Part shown: piece by piece, positions 1-10,896 of the stretch
How the letters are laid out: each line of letters opens with the position of its first letter
Numbering within the stretch: position 1 is the stretch's first letter
Assembly (NCBI GenBank): GCA_016800925.1
Contig: JABCPU010000084.1
Span: 124,001 to 188,000, forward strand
Direction: 5' to 3'
From: Suillus spraguei
Lineage: Eukaryota > Basidiomycota > Agaricomycetes > Boletales > Suillaceae
Length of the DNA stretch: 64,000 nt
Notes under the pieces: model-generated
The model's input: the letters and a program-made list of their open reading frames with translations, nothing else
What the model was told of the DNA's origin: nothing
Databases searched by the model: none
Made by a program: the position numbers and the translations under genes

Positions 1-2194
1 GAAAGTTAAAGGGGCTTGGCCTCAGCTCATACACTGTGCCCCTTACCCGAGTATGTGCCCTTAATTTCAGATGAAGTCCAAGGGGGAGTTATAGTGAAGT
101 CCAGATGGAGTCTGGATGAACTCTGTAGGACAGGATAGCTCGATAGAGCTCCGAAGGACTTCTGGGTGAGTGCCGGAACGCGCCAGAACTATTTTCGGAT
201 GGTAGGGAGTAATGGTAAGACTACTGGAACAAATTCAAAGTAGAATGGATGAAGGATGGACTCCTGGACAAAGTCCAGGGCAGGATGGGAGCAAAGCTCT
301 GGAGGGACAGATGATCCATAGGTGTCGGAGGATAGGATAGGATAGATCCGGTGTAACGAACATATTGGCGCTGGGCTTAAAACCCCATCTTTTGACACTC
401 GTCTCACGTCTACAGGAGTTACCACTTGTCCATGGCCGTCTTACCCCTTTAGCATTACCGGCAGCATCCCATGCTTACCGCACACCATACCGACTGCCGC
501 ACCACGTTCCACATACTGCCATGTCCTTGCCGCATCCACATAGCTCCATTTGGTGCGTCGTTTGTTTTATGTTCGTTATCACTGATTCCACGGCAAGCCT
601 TATTACATGTTGCCTCATGCCGCAGCGCCTTGCACTATGTTTACTTATGGCGGTTACTACACTCCAGCGCTACTGATTTCACCTAGAGTATTCCGAGTAC
701 ATACAATTTAGGATATAAGCACCGCGTACCTCGCACGATAGAAGTACCTGATTTTACACCATTGCACGTACTATAGGTCAGGATTATTGTCTAGCTCTGG
801 ATCTACCCAGTAGTGGACATAGTCTTTAAAGTTTCCTTATCGCTCGTTAGTCTATCATGCTCGTTCTCCATTACCGCTGGACTTTTGACTATTTTGACTG
901 AACTTCTCATGCACCGCTGCTTTACTGCTAAAAGTACCGCAGTTTTCTTTACTGTTTCTTTGCACTGCTCGCAACCTTACCATTACTGCTGATATCATCG
1001 CTCGATGCAACTGTTTCAGACTATATCTCGACCACAGTAGTACCACTACACACAACACTAGTTCTGGTGGCATCATCACTGACCGCGGCAACTTACCGCA
1101 GACCATGACACTTCTTTCACACATAAGTTTGACTCGAACTTGACCATACTAATAGGCATCCCCCTTTGGGGTCGAATGCTCTTGTTCTCACAAGTGAAGC
1201 AGACCAGATGGAGCGCAAGACTCACATACTAGTTTAGGCAGTGGTTTATCTACAGCCCAGGCTAGGTTGTATCTTTACACCGGAGGACCAGAGGTCCGAA
1301 GGTCTGGAGCTCGGAGGAGCAGAAGAGCAGAAGAGCAGAAGAGCAGAAGAGTGGATGAGCGGATGATCGGATGAGCATAGCTCTATGGATCTTAGGGGAA
1401 GTGTTGACTACTAGAGGGGAGTAGGTCCGTATATGGTATAGAAATAGTATAGACTACTCCAGACAAGGTCCGGAATAGCAACAGACAGGATAAGACTACC
1501 AAAGGTAGAGTTGGAGGTGAAACAGATGAGAGACAGGAAATGGATGAAGTCTGAAAAGGATATAGAACATGGGATCAAAGCTCTGGCCTAGGGAGTGATC
1601 CCATAGGCCTGAGTCGGAAGCTTACAAGGGCCGGAGCCCAAGTGCAAGAATGGAAACGGAGTTATATAGACATGATAACAGGATACAGAGTAATCAAGGA
1701 ATATACAGAAATAGGAAAGCAATGATCAGACTGAGGTCTGCAGGAGTTGTACTACAAGTTTATATACTGTAGGTAGCATGCCGGAAGGCAAGTAAGGATA
1801 GTCTGAGGCTATGTCTGAGGCATTGCGGAACACAAGGCTATGAACTCGGAAATAAGACTTGTATGAAATATCTTATCAAGACAGAAGTCAAGATAACCGA
1901 AAGCCAGAGGTGCAGAGATAACCGAAAGCTGGACACAGGTTTTTAACCTAAAAGGAGTAACGCGCAGGTGCGCGGGAATAGTTTCGGATATGAGCATGGA
2001 TCGGATATGGACACAGATCGGATATGAACACGGATTGGATGGGTGGACTGAGTCGGATATGGATATGGATTAGTTATGGATGGATATGGATTGGAGTGGA
2101 TGGATGGATTGGACATGTGAGCTGAATTGGATGGGTGGACTAGGATGTATGGATTGGGTGTCTGGATGTCCATGGATCGGACCTGAATGTACAG
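1..2194 (-). mobile_element. LTR-like repeat, family A, left copy (inverted, runs off window)
   Basis: Positions 1-347 and 1284-2182 are the reverse complement of 4567-5803, with scattered mismatches. The copy is broken by the insertion at 352-1279. Its right (5') end reads TGTACATTCAG on the minus strand near 2194, similar to the TGTAACAG start of the right copy. The left end lies outside the window. The body holds simple repeats: an 8-bp unit (agcagaag) four times near 1316-1356, and GGATATGGAT-type runs at 1990-2110. No protein-coding potential was seen, so an LTR or other non-coding terminal repeat is the best reading. Confidence 0.7.
352..1279 (+). mobile_element. Solo LTR, family B, copy 1
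   Basis: The element begins TGTAACGAAC and ends ATCTTTACA, the TG...CA boundary of an LTR. It is flanked by a 4-bp target duplication, CCGG at 348-351 and at 1280-1283. The uninterrupted sequence is visible in the inverted repeat partner (near 5450), which confirms the insertion. A TATA-like GGATATAAG near 711 suggests plus orientation. A related copy in the opposite orientation lies at 7450-8399. No internal retrotransposon genes remain next to it, so it is a solo LTR. Confidence 0.85.
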
Positions 2195-2510
2195 TATATG
2201 ACAATTATGGTATGCCTGACTATTCATAAAACTCATCAAGATAGAGTACAAGCTGCGAGAGACAAGCATCATCAACACTATCTAAAGTAAGTAATAAACT
2301 GACAGTATCTCTGAGTCAACTTGACCTAAAGACCCCAGGTGTCAAGAGGTTATACTGGCAAAGTGGCATCAGGTACACCAAGAAAAAAAAGCCTGTCAAG
2401 TCAACAATCTTTCAGATGATGAAGACGAACCGATGTATGTGCTGCTTTGACTTACATGTCTCGACACGTCTGACATTGGTAACAGCAAAAATTTACAAGA
2501 CTGCATTGCC

Positions 2511-2897
2511 ATGGTCAAGTATGCCAAGGACAACTTTATGACGCATATCAAAGCCCCACGAAGATTCTTTGACCTCCTCGCGGATGAGTACTCCAAGACC
2601 ATGCCTGACCCCGAGCTATATCCTACTGGGAGCAGAGACAGATCTGTCTTCGAACGTGCTATTACAAGCTTTGAAGACTTTCTTGACAGAGCCAACTGTG
2701 GGCTGGATGGTATCCTTCAGATGTGCGGTGTCTGTGACGAGTGGTGTGCTGCAGAAGGCATCTGCAAGTTCATGAGGGAGATGATAGGAATGGTGGAAGA
2801 CATCTTGTTGTGTCTAGCAGAAGGCAGAGACAGTGAATTAGTGGCTGCCTTCATAGAAGGCGAGTTGTGGTACCAGGAGTACAAGTTCCCTGTCTAG
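2511..2897 (+). CDS. Uncharacterised element-associated protein
   Basis: An uninterrupted frame of 128 residues starting MVKYAKDNFMTH and ending WYQEYKFPV. It is acidic, cysteine-containing (CGVCDEWC near residue 72) and has the composition of real coding sequence. I do not recognise a family. It lies between two inverted family A repeats, with two other small genes on the same strand, so it is probably cargo or an accessory gene of a mobile element. The upstream stretch from 2396 may hold an earlier exon. Whether it is expressed is unknown. Confidence 0.45.
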   Translation: MVKYAKDNFMTHIKAPRRFFDLLADEYSKTMPDPELYPTGSRDRSVFERAITSFEDFLDRANCGLDGILQMCGVCDEWCAAEGICKFMREMIGMVEDILLCLAEGRDSELVAAFIEGELWYQEYKFPV

Positions 2898-3064
2898 TGT
2901 ACCTACCATGTAGAGCCTGCGCTTCTATCTTTGTCTGTGGGACTATGATTAGCGACGACAACATGAAATGTACCTATGCACAGATCTTTTTGCGAAGACA
3001 TGTATGGTCTCTGTAGGTCAGGTTATGGTGCTATCCCACAACTTGATTTTGCTCTCCTCTCACC

Positions 3065-3289
3065 ATGTCCATGTCGCAGATTGCTGTCCTCATGCGTGAC
3101 CAGCACAATATGCTCAAAACATTTTTGTCTGCATTTAAGATTGCTCGCTCTGGGTCAGTGGAAGAACAGGATGATTTTTGGGAGAATGTATATTTACACT
3201 GGTTCACGACTTGGCCTGAACATACTGTGCACTTTGCAGACATACCCGATGATCAAGCACTGTCTGGGCTGCAGGAGGCGGCAGTGTGA
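3065..3289 (+). CDS. Partial WF..WPE-type element-associated protein
   Basis: A frame of 74 residues starting MSMSQIAVLMRDQ and containing the block NVYLHWFTTWPEHTVHF. The spacing of aromatic residues and the WPE block resembles the first exon of the gene at 3542-4128 (MSIWALWFKKLPEEQVIF). The two look like diverged members of one repetitive basidiomycete family. No continuation with a basic C-terminal exon is evident, so this is probably a truncated copy. Confidence 0.4.
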   Translation: MSMSQIAVLMRDQHNMLKTFLSAFKIARSGSVEEQDDFWENVYLHWFTTWPEHTVHFADIPDDQALSGLQEAAV

Positions 3290-3541
3290 TATGTGTTAAT
3301 CTAGCATAGAACTAGACAACTTTTCTTGCATGCATAATTTTGTTAAATTAGTGAAAGTCTGGGAATATACTCTCAATAAGAAGTGGCCTGAGGAATTAGG
3401 AACTTGAGGGATTACCATACTCAAGGATCACCATGGTGGAATATCACCTGTTGTCATTATCACCTACATACCGTCAAAGTGTGCCCCAAGCTTTGCTTTT
3501 ATTTGAAAAAAAAACTGACCTTGCTACGGGGGTTATGCCAA

Positions 3542-4128
3542 ATGCCAGGCAAAAAATGGACCACTCCAGAGCAGGAGGAATATCTTTTGAGCTTCTTGTC
3601 CAAATTCCATGAGAGTGCCACAGACAAGAATTTCGATGAATTTTTCATGAGCATATGGGCTCTATGGTTCAAAAAGTTGCCTGAGGAACAAGTCATCTTC
3701 AAAGACGTGCCAGCTGACCATGTTCTCACCCCGGATGAAACAAATGCTCTTGTGAAGGTGGTTGAGGTGCATCAGCAGGTAAGTCACATGTATGAAAACT
3801 GGATAGGGCATACTAATTGATTTTGGACAGCAACTTGTCACTTGGTATAGGTGGAAGGTCAATCTGGCACATCTTGGTCGCTCAAAGGGAGCCAGGGGTG
3901 TGCTGAAATTTGATGCTGTTGTAGCGACCAAAGTCATGCTGACCGTCAAACCCCCATTTTTGACAAGTGTCTTGTTACTGTCTGCAGCGGCAACCGAAGA
4001 ATTCCCTTATAGTGAGTATATAGCCTTTTCGCTCCGCTAAGGCGGAACTGTACTTCTTCCACAAACTATCATATACCATACATTCAGGTCCGTGTTATGA
4101 ACTGGGGTGGCATCACCAGCGACAGTGA
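3542..4128 (+). CDS. W-TTPEQ family uncharacterised protein (repetitive, element-associated)
   Basis: Three exons give 152 residues: 3542-3778, 3831-4011 and 4088-4128. Intron 1 is 52 bp with GTAAGT, a TACTAAT branch site and TTGGACAG. Intron 2 starts GTGAGT and ends CATTCAG. The protein starts MPGKKWTTPEQEEYL and has a WALWFKKLPEE block. The second exon reads TWYRWKVNLAHLG, and the product ends ELGWHHQRQ. Short proteins with an N-terminal W-TPEQ motif are, from memory, common and repetitive in Agaricomycete genomes and of unknown role. A reversed fragment of the second exon recurs at 6826-6905, which supports a mobile origin. Confidence 0.55.
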
Positions 4129-4561
4129 AAAGACACAGACGGTCTGCTGGGAAGTTCTACAATGTCCAGAGGAGGACAAGGTGAAGGTACAAGGAATGCA
4201 TTCCGAGTACTATCAAGGGTTCAGCCTCAAAGACAAGTCTAAGAGGTTCTACGAGAATAGAGACTAAGGCTAAGGAGTGCTTAGACTTAGAGACGATTCA
4301 AGACAACTTAGTTTGGAGACCTAAGCGAAGGATGTTCCAGGTAAAACCCAGTAAGATTAAAGTAAAGTATACAAGTGTAATACAACGTGCTTCAATAGGT
4401 CAATATGTGCACATGGAGCAAAAGAGGCGTGAGAACGTAAGTGCATATCCAAAGAAGGAAGGCAACTATAGTACAGATGCATTGAGCATATGAGTCAGAG
4501 TCTTGTTATGTAATATACAAGTAAAGGAAACAAAGAGAAAATGAATAGGGGCACATACAAC

Positions 4562-5871
4562 TGTAACAGTCCGATCCATGGACATCCAGACACCCAATCC
4601 ATACATCCTAGTCCACCCATCCAATTCAGCTCACATGTCCAATCCATCCATCCACTCCAATCCATATCCATCCATAACTAATCCATATCCATATCCGACT
4701 CAGTCCACCCATCCAATCCGTGTTCATATCCGATCTGTGTCCATATCCGATCCATGCTCATATCCGAAACTATTCCCGCGCACCTGCGCGTTACTCCTTT
4801 TAGGTTAAAAACCTGTGTCCAGCTTTCGGTTATCTCTGCACCTCTGGCTTTCGGTTATCTTGACTTCTGTCTTGATAAGATATTTCATACAAGTCTTATT
4901 TCCGAGTTCATAGCCTTGTGTTCCGCAATGCCTCAGACATAGCCTCAGACTATCCTTACTTGCCTTCCGGCATGCTACCTACAGTATATAAACTTGTAGT
5001 ACAACTCCTGCAGACCTCAGTCTGATCATTGCTTTCCTATTTCTGTATATTCCTTGATTACTCTGTATCCTGTTATCATGTCTATATAACTCCGTTTCCA
5101 TTCTTGCACTTGGGCTCCGGCCCTTGTAAGCTTCCGACTCAGGCCTATGGGATCACTCCCTAGGCCAGAGCTTTGATCCCATGTTCTATATCCTTTTCAG
5201 ACTTCATCCATTTCCTGTCTCTCATCTGTTTCACCTCCAACTCTACCTTTGGTAGTCTTATCCTGTCTGTTGCTATTCCGGACCTTGTCTGGAGTAGTCT
5301 ATACTACCTCTATACCATATCCAGACCTACTCCTCTCTAATAGTTAACACCTCCCCTAAGATCCATAGAGCTACGCTCGTCCGATCATCTGATCATCCGC
5401 CCCTCCACTCTTCCGCTCCTCCGAGCTCTGGACCTTCAGACCTCTGGTCCTCTGGATCTATCCTATCCTATCCTCCGACATCTATGGATCATCCTTCCCT
5501 CTGGAGCTTTGCTCCTATCCTGCCCTGGACTTTGTCCAGGAGTCCATCCCTCATCCATTCTACTTGGAACTTGTTCCAGTAGTCTTACCATTACTCCATA
5601 CCATCCGGAAATAGTTCCGGTGCATTCCCGCGCTCATCCAGAAGTCCTTCAGAGCTCTATTGAGCTATCCTGTCCTACAGAGTTCATCCGGACTCCATCT
5701 GGACTTCACTATAACTCCCCCTTGGACTTCATCTGAAATTAAGGGCACATACTTGGGTAAGGGGCACAGTGTATGAGCTGAGGCCAAGCCCCTTTGACTT
5801 TCTGTCCCTCTGGTACAACCCCATGTAAGACCAGGACTTTTTAGTAGCCCCAGTTTTGCATGGTTGTAACA
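4562..5871 (+). mobile_element. LTR-like repeat, family A, right copy
   Basis: The copy starts TGTAACAG and ends TTGTAACA, about 1.3 kb. A TATATAAAC box near 4985 is consistent with an LTR promoter in plus orientation. 4567-5803 is repeated inverted at 1-2182. The flanks (CAAC before, CAAA after) do not give a perfect target duplication, so the exact borders are uncertain. The right end abuts another element fragment that begins at about 5872. Confidence 0.65.
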
Positions 5872-6005
5872 CAAACCCTTACCGGATCCTCATGCTGATG
5901 CCCTCATGTCCCATCCAAATCCATCTAGATCCATTGGTGTGTAGTTACTTCGCTTCCACCGTTACTAAATCTACAGCAGGATTTACCTTGCATCTCAGGG
6001 GCCAC
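5872..6005 (-). mobile_element. Retroelement leader fragment behind a family B LTR
   Basis: This stretch follows the 3' end of the LTR that starts at 6006, reading on the minus strand. It carries a candidate primer-binding site and then a short frame starting MDLDGFGWDMRASA that stops. The same leader and start (MDLDGNGMDRRTSV) recur in plus orientation at about 6645-6790, so the two leaders form an inverted repeat around the LTR remnant. It is cut on the left by the family A copy ending at 5871. Confidence 0.5.
5988..6004 (-). other. Candidate reverse-transcription primer-binding site
   Basis: On the minus strand, one base after the LTR terminus CTTTACA, the sequence reads TGGCCCCTGAGATGCAA. 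It starts with TGG, complementary to the CCA end of a tRNA, and sits where a retroelement primer site belongs. The matching tRNA was not identified. Confidence 0.4.
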
Positions 6006-6150
6006 TGTAAAGATACAATCTAGCCTGGGCTGTAGATAGACCACGGCCTAAGCTAGTATGTGAGTCTTGCACTCCATCTAGTCTGCTTCACTTGCTAAGC
6101 AAGAGTGTTCGACCCTAAAGGGAATGCTAAGTTAGTATAGTCTAATAATG
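6006..6150 (-). mobile_element. LTR fragment, family B, copy 2
   Basis: It starts TGTAAAGATACAATC and matches the first ~150 bases of the LTR at 7450-8399, in the same orientation. Beyond about 6150 the similarity fades into GGTAAAG/CGGTAG-rich sequence up to about 6400 that resembles LTR interior composition but is rearranged. No intact second end (TTCGTTACA) is present. Confidence 0.55.
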
Positions 6151-6644
6151 CCCAACCTGTGGTGCGAGAATGCTGTTGGAGGTAGCAAGATGCTAGCAGT
6201 GACCTCCACTCTGTGGGAAAGTTGCGGTAAAGTAGCGGTAGAGCGCAGGAAGATAGCAGTAAAGTAGTGGTAGTGTGAGCAGTAAAACTGCGGTAGTGTG
6301 TGCAGTAAAACTGTGGTCAGGCATGGGAAACTGGCGGTAAAACAAGCGGTGAAGTGTGGGAAAGCAGTAAAGAGCAGTGGTGCATGCAGTGGTAAAGAGT
6401 TCCTTAAGTGACAGTGACTTTGGCGAGAGACTTTATTCCATTAGAGACAGTAGTGGTGACAATTCCTAAGTACCATGTGTACCATAGAGGGAAAAGTAAA
6501 AGTACCGGAATGTGCGAAGAGTCCTTTTTAACATGTACCATGAACAGCCGGAATACATATGAGAACGGTAGCGAAATAAAGATGTACTCCATGATTTTTA
6601 GCAAAGAGGCACGCAGAGAGCAAGCAGTGTCACAGAAGGTAAGG

Positions 6645-6790
6645 TAAGTCTTGCCGTAGCTTTAGGAACAGCGGAAACGAATATGCTATGCACCAATGGA
6701 TCTAGATGGAAATGGAATGGACAGGAGGACATCAGTAGCGAGATTCAGTAAGGGGCAAGGATCCACAGAGCAAAAATGGTACCGGTGAAG
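6645..6790 (+). repeat. Second copy of the retroelement leader (inverted relative to 5872-6005)
   Basis: Shared blocks include GCACCAATGGATCTAGATGG at about 6686-6705, the reverse complement of 5918-5937. The frame starting MDLDGNGMDRRTSV runs about 30 codons to a stop. It is a remnant of the start of a gag-like gene rather than a functional gene. Confidence 0.45.
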
Positions 6791-6904
6791 CAAAAAGGCT
6801 AATGCTCGCTATAGGGGGTTTCTTTGTAGCCGCTGTAGACAGTAACAAGACACTTGTGTAAAATGGCACTTTCATGGTCAGCATGACTTTTTTTGCTACA
6901 GTGA

Positions 6905-8471
6905 ACTTCAAAGCAGCGCCCAGTTCAATCATGCTTACAAAGATTTTGATGCAATGCAAGCTGCTTTTCTAGCATTCGTGCAAAATGCTCTCGGTAAGTT
7001 CAAGTTTTTATACATTCAGAGCCCAACCTTACCTTCTCCCAACTAGTATTTGAATCTACCCTACCTCATGAATCAGCAAGTGATAAAGATGAAGAGTCCT
7101 TGTCAGACTTGGACAGTGATGATGCCAATGAGTTGGGAAAGAGCGCTGGGGAGGGTAGTATGAGTCGAGTCGAGGATCTCCTGGTATCCGGCCTTAATAC
7201 AAGTGACCTGTATTGAATGACTCCCCAAGCCGATGAGCATTTTGGAGATAATGCGGTGAGTAATAGCCTATCAATATACATCAAAATGTGTCTCATTGTG
7301 TGTCTAGAGCAGCTCACATACTCCATTGGATACTGCTGATGCATCGAGTGGGCTAGTCAGCATGACTGGAGCAAGCGGTCATTTATCACTTGCTGCAGAG
7401 TTGTGTTGTTATTCCCACTATGCGGCCGCATGGGACCCCATCATAGCGGTGTAAAGATACAACCTAGCTTGGGCTGTAGATAAACCACTGCCTAAACTAG
7501 TATGTTAGTCTTGCACTCCGTCTAGTCTGCTTCACTTGTAAGAACAAGAGCGTTCGACCCTAAAGGGGGATGCCTAATTAGTATGGTCAAGTTCAAGTCT
7601 AACTTATTTGCGAAACAAGCGTCCGAATCAGCAGTAAGTTGCTGCGGTCAGCGATGATACCGCCGGAACTAGTGTCGTGCATTGCGGTGCTACTGTCATC
7701 GAGATAAAGTCAGTAACAGTTGCATCTAGCGAGCGATGTCGAGCAGTGGTCTCTGCGGTAGCGGTAAGGTTGCGAGCAGTGCAAAGAAACAGTAAAGTAG
7801 TCTGCAGTACTTTCAGTGGTAAAGTAGCGGAGCGTCAGAAGTTCAGTCAAAAGTAACAATCAAAAGTCCAGCGGTATGCCGGCGGTAACTGAGAACGAGC
7901 ATGATGTATTAACAAGCGATAAGGGAACTTTAAAGACTATGTCCACTACTGGGTTGATCCAGAGCTAGACAATAATCCTGACCTATAGTACGTGCAATGG
8001 TGTAAAATCAGGTGTTGTATCGTGTGGGGTACGCGGTGCTTATATCCTAAATCATATGTACTCGGAATACTCTAGGCGAGATCAGTAGCACTGGAGTGTA
8101 GTAACTGCTGTAAGTAAACATAGCACGAGGCAACATGTAATAACGCTTGCCATGGAATCAGAGATAATGAACAGGAAACAAACTATGCACCAAATGGAGC
8201 TATGCGGATGCGGCAAGGACATGGAAGGACATTGGTTCGTGGAATGAGGTGCGGTAGTCGGTATGGAGTGCGGTAAGCGTGGGATGCCGCCGGTACTGCT
8301 AAAGGGGTAAGAAGGCCATGGACTAGTGGTAACTCCTGTAGACGTGAGACGAGTGTCAAAATATGGGGTTTTAAGCCCAGCGCCAATATGTTCGTTACAG
8401 CGGGGACCACCAATTTCTCAGCCTTCGATCCCCACACTTTCACCACCGCAGGAGGTGGGATACCTGACTAA
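6905..8471 (+). pseudogene. Element-associated gene split by a solo LTR
   Basis: An exon ending NHAYKDFDAMQAAFLAFVQ near 6990 is followed by a GTAAGTTC...CCAACTAG intron and an acidic exon (SDKDEESLSDLDSDDANE) that stops near 7214. A further frame runs from about 7345 (GASGHLSLAAELCC) into the LTR at 7450. It resumes in frame after the LTR, past the duplicated GCGG (TTNFSAFDPHTFTTAGGG), and stops at 8469-8471. The continuity of frame across the insertion shows that the LTR landed inside a translated or formerly translated segment. No family was recognised. Confidence 0.45.
7450..8399 (-). mobile_element. Solo LTR, family B, copy 3
   Basis: It begins TGTAAAGATACAAC and ends TTCGTTACA on the plus strand, so it is in minus orientation relative to copy 1. 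A 4-bp target duplication, GCGG, is present at 7446-7449 and 8400-8403. It is 950 bp against 928 bp for copy 1, with many small differences. No retrotransposon genes adjoin it. Confidence 0.85.
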
Positions 8472-8474
8472 TTA

Positions 8475-8903
8475 GTGACCCATGACACCAACCAATTGTC
8501 GGATTCACCTGTACGACTTCCCAATAACCTCACCAATCCAACATCTCCTGGCAGTGATCGCCCACATCAAGAGATAGAGGTTCTTCTTCCTGTGATCTTG
8601 TCCATGCATAGCGAGGAAGGAGAGAATAACCACAAAGGTGATTTGCTTGCTAACCAACCGGAGGTCCATCCTCACTGTGGGGTGCATAGACAGCATGTTG
8701 AAAACCCCCCAGCTCCTACCTTATCTATGGGTCCATCTACAATACTAGACCCTCCAGTAGCACATGCGCCTCATCTCCACGTCTGTAACAATGTTCCATT
8801 CAATCCCCGAGAATGTGATAATGACATTGGTGTTCACACATGTCGTGCTCGCCCCATGGACTCATGGAAGTATGTTCATCTGTTCCTGTGCAAAGGTGGG
8901 TAA
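8475..8903 (+). CDS. Uncharacterised ORF downstream of the LTR insertion
   Basis: A 142-codon frame starting MTHDTNQLSDSPVRLPNN, rich in Pro, His and Asn, with no recognised domain. It directly follows the stop of the LTR-interrupted frame. It could be an exon of that former gene or chance. The surrounding 8904-9900 shows no other coding signal. Confidence 0.25.
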   Translation: MTHDTNQLSDSPVRLPNNLTNPTSPGSDRPHQEIEVLLPVILSMHSEEGENNHKGDLLANQPEVHPHCGVHRQHVENPPAPTLSMGPSTILDPPVAHAPHLHVCNNVPFNPRECDNDIGVHTCRARPMDSWKYVHLFLCKGG

Positions 8904-9924
8904 TACTGATAAACTCTATAGAAGGGCTCGTCACTCTTAAATATCTTGTTAACATGCCTCTACATCTTGGTAATTGTACACTGTACTAAATATTGTGCTG
9001 CACTCTGCAATATAACTTCGTTGTTTTGACTTTCTGAAAACAGTTTGATTTGGTCCAAGTACAAAAAATGTGCTTGATTATTGTATGCTACAGCAATTTA
9101 ATTGTGATGTACTGTGTAATGTACGAGATGGAAAACGTTGGCGGAATGGCAGAGTTGAGGACTTAGTGAATGCAAATGGAAAACCTTGGTAGAATAACGG
9201 AGTTCATCTACAAGTTGGATGTGCTTGATGAGTGCTCAACAAGCGGTGTTTGATTTTAGGTGACCGCTTAGTGTCACTTAAGTTCAGGCTTAATATGCAT
9301 CATGAATATTTTTAACATATCTACAAAGCATCAGACATACTAGCAGTACCAATAGATCCAATTCATTCGACCAAATCATTCTTTGAAAAAATGAGAGCAT
9401 CATACACTCCAGGATGAGTGTACTACTGAAGTTGTAAGTGTTCGTAAGTGTCTGTAATGCGCATAAGTTAAGCAAGATGTTGGGTGTTTTGCAGATATTG
9501 GGGACTTAGCGAATTCACAGCTCAAAAATTGTGTCATTGATGGGACCTGCCCTATTACTAATATGAAAGGACAACTAGGACAGCAAGAGACCTACTAAAA
9601 TGGATGCTGAGCAGCTGGATGCCAAAGGATTCGAGTAGGAATGGCAAGAGGCCTATTAAACTGAATACTGAGTGACCGGACACCGAAGATTTGAGTAGGT
9701 AAGCAAGGTACCACCAGGAACAAGGTACTACCGGAAGCAAAATATTGCCGGGGAGCAAGGTATATATAGGTACAGCGCGCTGAATATGGATGGACGAGTG
9801 CTAAATATGGACGGCGCAGCCCAAATATGTACCAGATGGATGATGCATAACTGTCAGATCCCTGATGCATTAATGATATATCACAGAACTAGGCTACTTA
9901 GCCTGTTTTGATGCATTAAAATGA
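8904..9924. other. AT-rich intergenic sequence with element remnants
   Basis: No gene is supported here. Short near-repeats are visible: gtaccaccagg/ggtactaccgg units at about 9706-9735, and two copies of TGATGCATTAA near 9864 and 9908. A motif at 9427-9474 recurs at the far end of the window. Confidence 0.4.
9427..9474 (+). repeat. Dispersed terminal-like motif, copy 1
   Basis: The sequence reads GAAGTTGTAAGTGTTCG and then a taatgcgcataagttaagc tail. It aligns with 63654-63697 (GAAGTCGTAAGCGTCCG and a taacgcgcgcaagttaagc tail). Most differences are CG-to-TG or CG-to-CA changes in this copy, the footprint of methyl-cytosine decay. It is probably the end of a dispersed transposon family. Confidence 0.45.
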
Positions 9925-10896
9925 CAGTATTGCCTGGGTTCCAACCTGAACCTTTCCAGAGGTTCAGGGTTTGGGCTGGTAGTGAATAGGTTTGAACCTG
10001 TTCGAACCTCTCTTTTGTAGGCTTCACACTTTTTAAAAAATATGCAAGTATTTACTAGGTGTCTATACATATTGTCACATCAAAATGTCTAAATCTAACA
10101 TTGATTGCGGAAATCCGAATGTGCTTACAAATATTTGGGCCACTGCTGTGGCTTCCAAACAGTAAGTGTGCATTAAACTACATTTACTACTAGAATGGAC
10201 AGCCAGACCACCATGCTCTACTTCCAAGGGTTCTAATTCTCAGAACCTTCCTGGACTCATATGGACTCATCTGTATTCATCTGGACTTGTCTGTATCCAT
10301 CTGGACTTGTCTGTATTCATTTGGACTTGTCTGTACTTGCCTACCCTCATTTGGACTCACATAGACTCGCCTGTATTTGTCTGCTTGCCTGCACTCATTT
10401 GAACTTGTCTGGGCCCCTCATTTGAACTTGCCTCAGCTTATCTGCTTGTGTTTGCTCTCGCCTGTACCTCCACTCCTCTCATTCTGGCACCTTCAGGTAT
10501 CGTTCTCATATGTTCAAGCCATGTCAGCATTTGCTGACATGCGCTGGGCATATGTGTTAAACACTGGCAAAGGGCTCCCTCTGTTGTGCTGTACTTGTCT
10601 GAGCCACATCAGCAATTGCTGATGTGCACTGGGTGTTTGCACATGGCATTTGTGGTGTTGGGAATAGTGTGGTGGAGCTCTCATGGTCTTGAGAGACCTC
10701 TGCAACAAAATTGGCAGCCCATTGTCTGCAAGCTTAGTCGAACCTGGTTCGAATGCGACCGGACCTCCTGAACGCATTCAGAGACGTTCAGTCCAGGGTT
10801 CGACCAAATGGCTGAACCGAACCATAGGTTCGGTTTGGCGTTCGAAAAATTTGCCACAAGAACCGGACCGAACCGGACTTCGGCAGCGCTACTTGA
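9925..10896. mobile_element. hAT-like non-autonomous element remnant
   Basis: The left end reads CAGTATTGCC followed by alternating GGTTC/GAACC blocks (9930-10020). The right end has GGTTCGAACC-type blocks (10735-10880) and closes GGCAGCGCTA near 10887-10896, an imperfect inverted match of the left end. Such subterminal arrays are typical of hAT elements. A short frame starting MSKSNIDCGNPNVLTN near 10084 may be the start of a lost transposase. No 8-bp target duplication could be matched, so the borders are approximate. Confidence 0.4.
10253..10420 (+). repeat. Minisatellite, ~18-bp unit
   Basis: Units close to CATCTGGACTTGTCTGTAT repeat about eight times with decay toward the right. It lies inside the hAT-like remnant. 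Confidence 0.7.

Noticed and set aside
8183..8446. 87-codon minus frame
   Set aside because: It lies mostly within the solo LTR and is repeated in the other LTR copy; no coding evidence.
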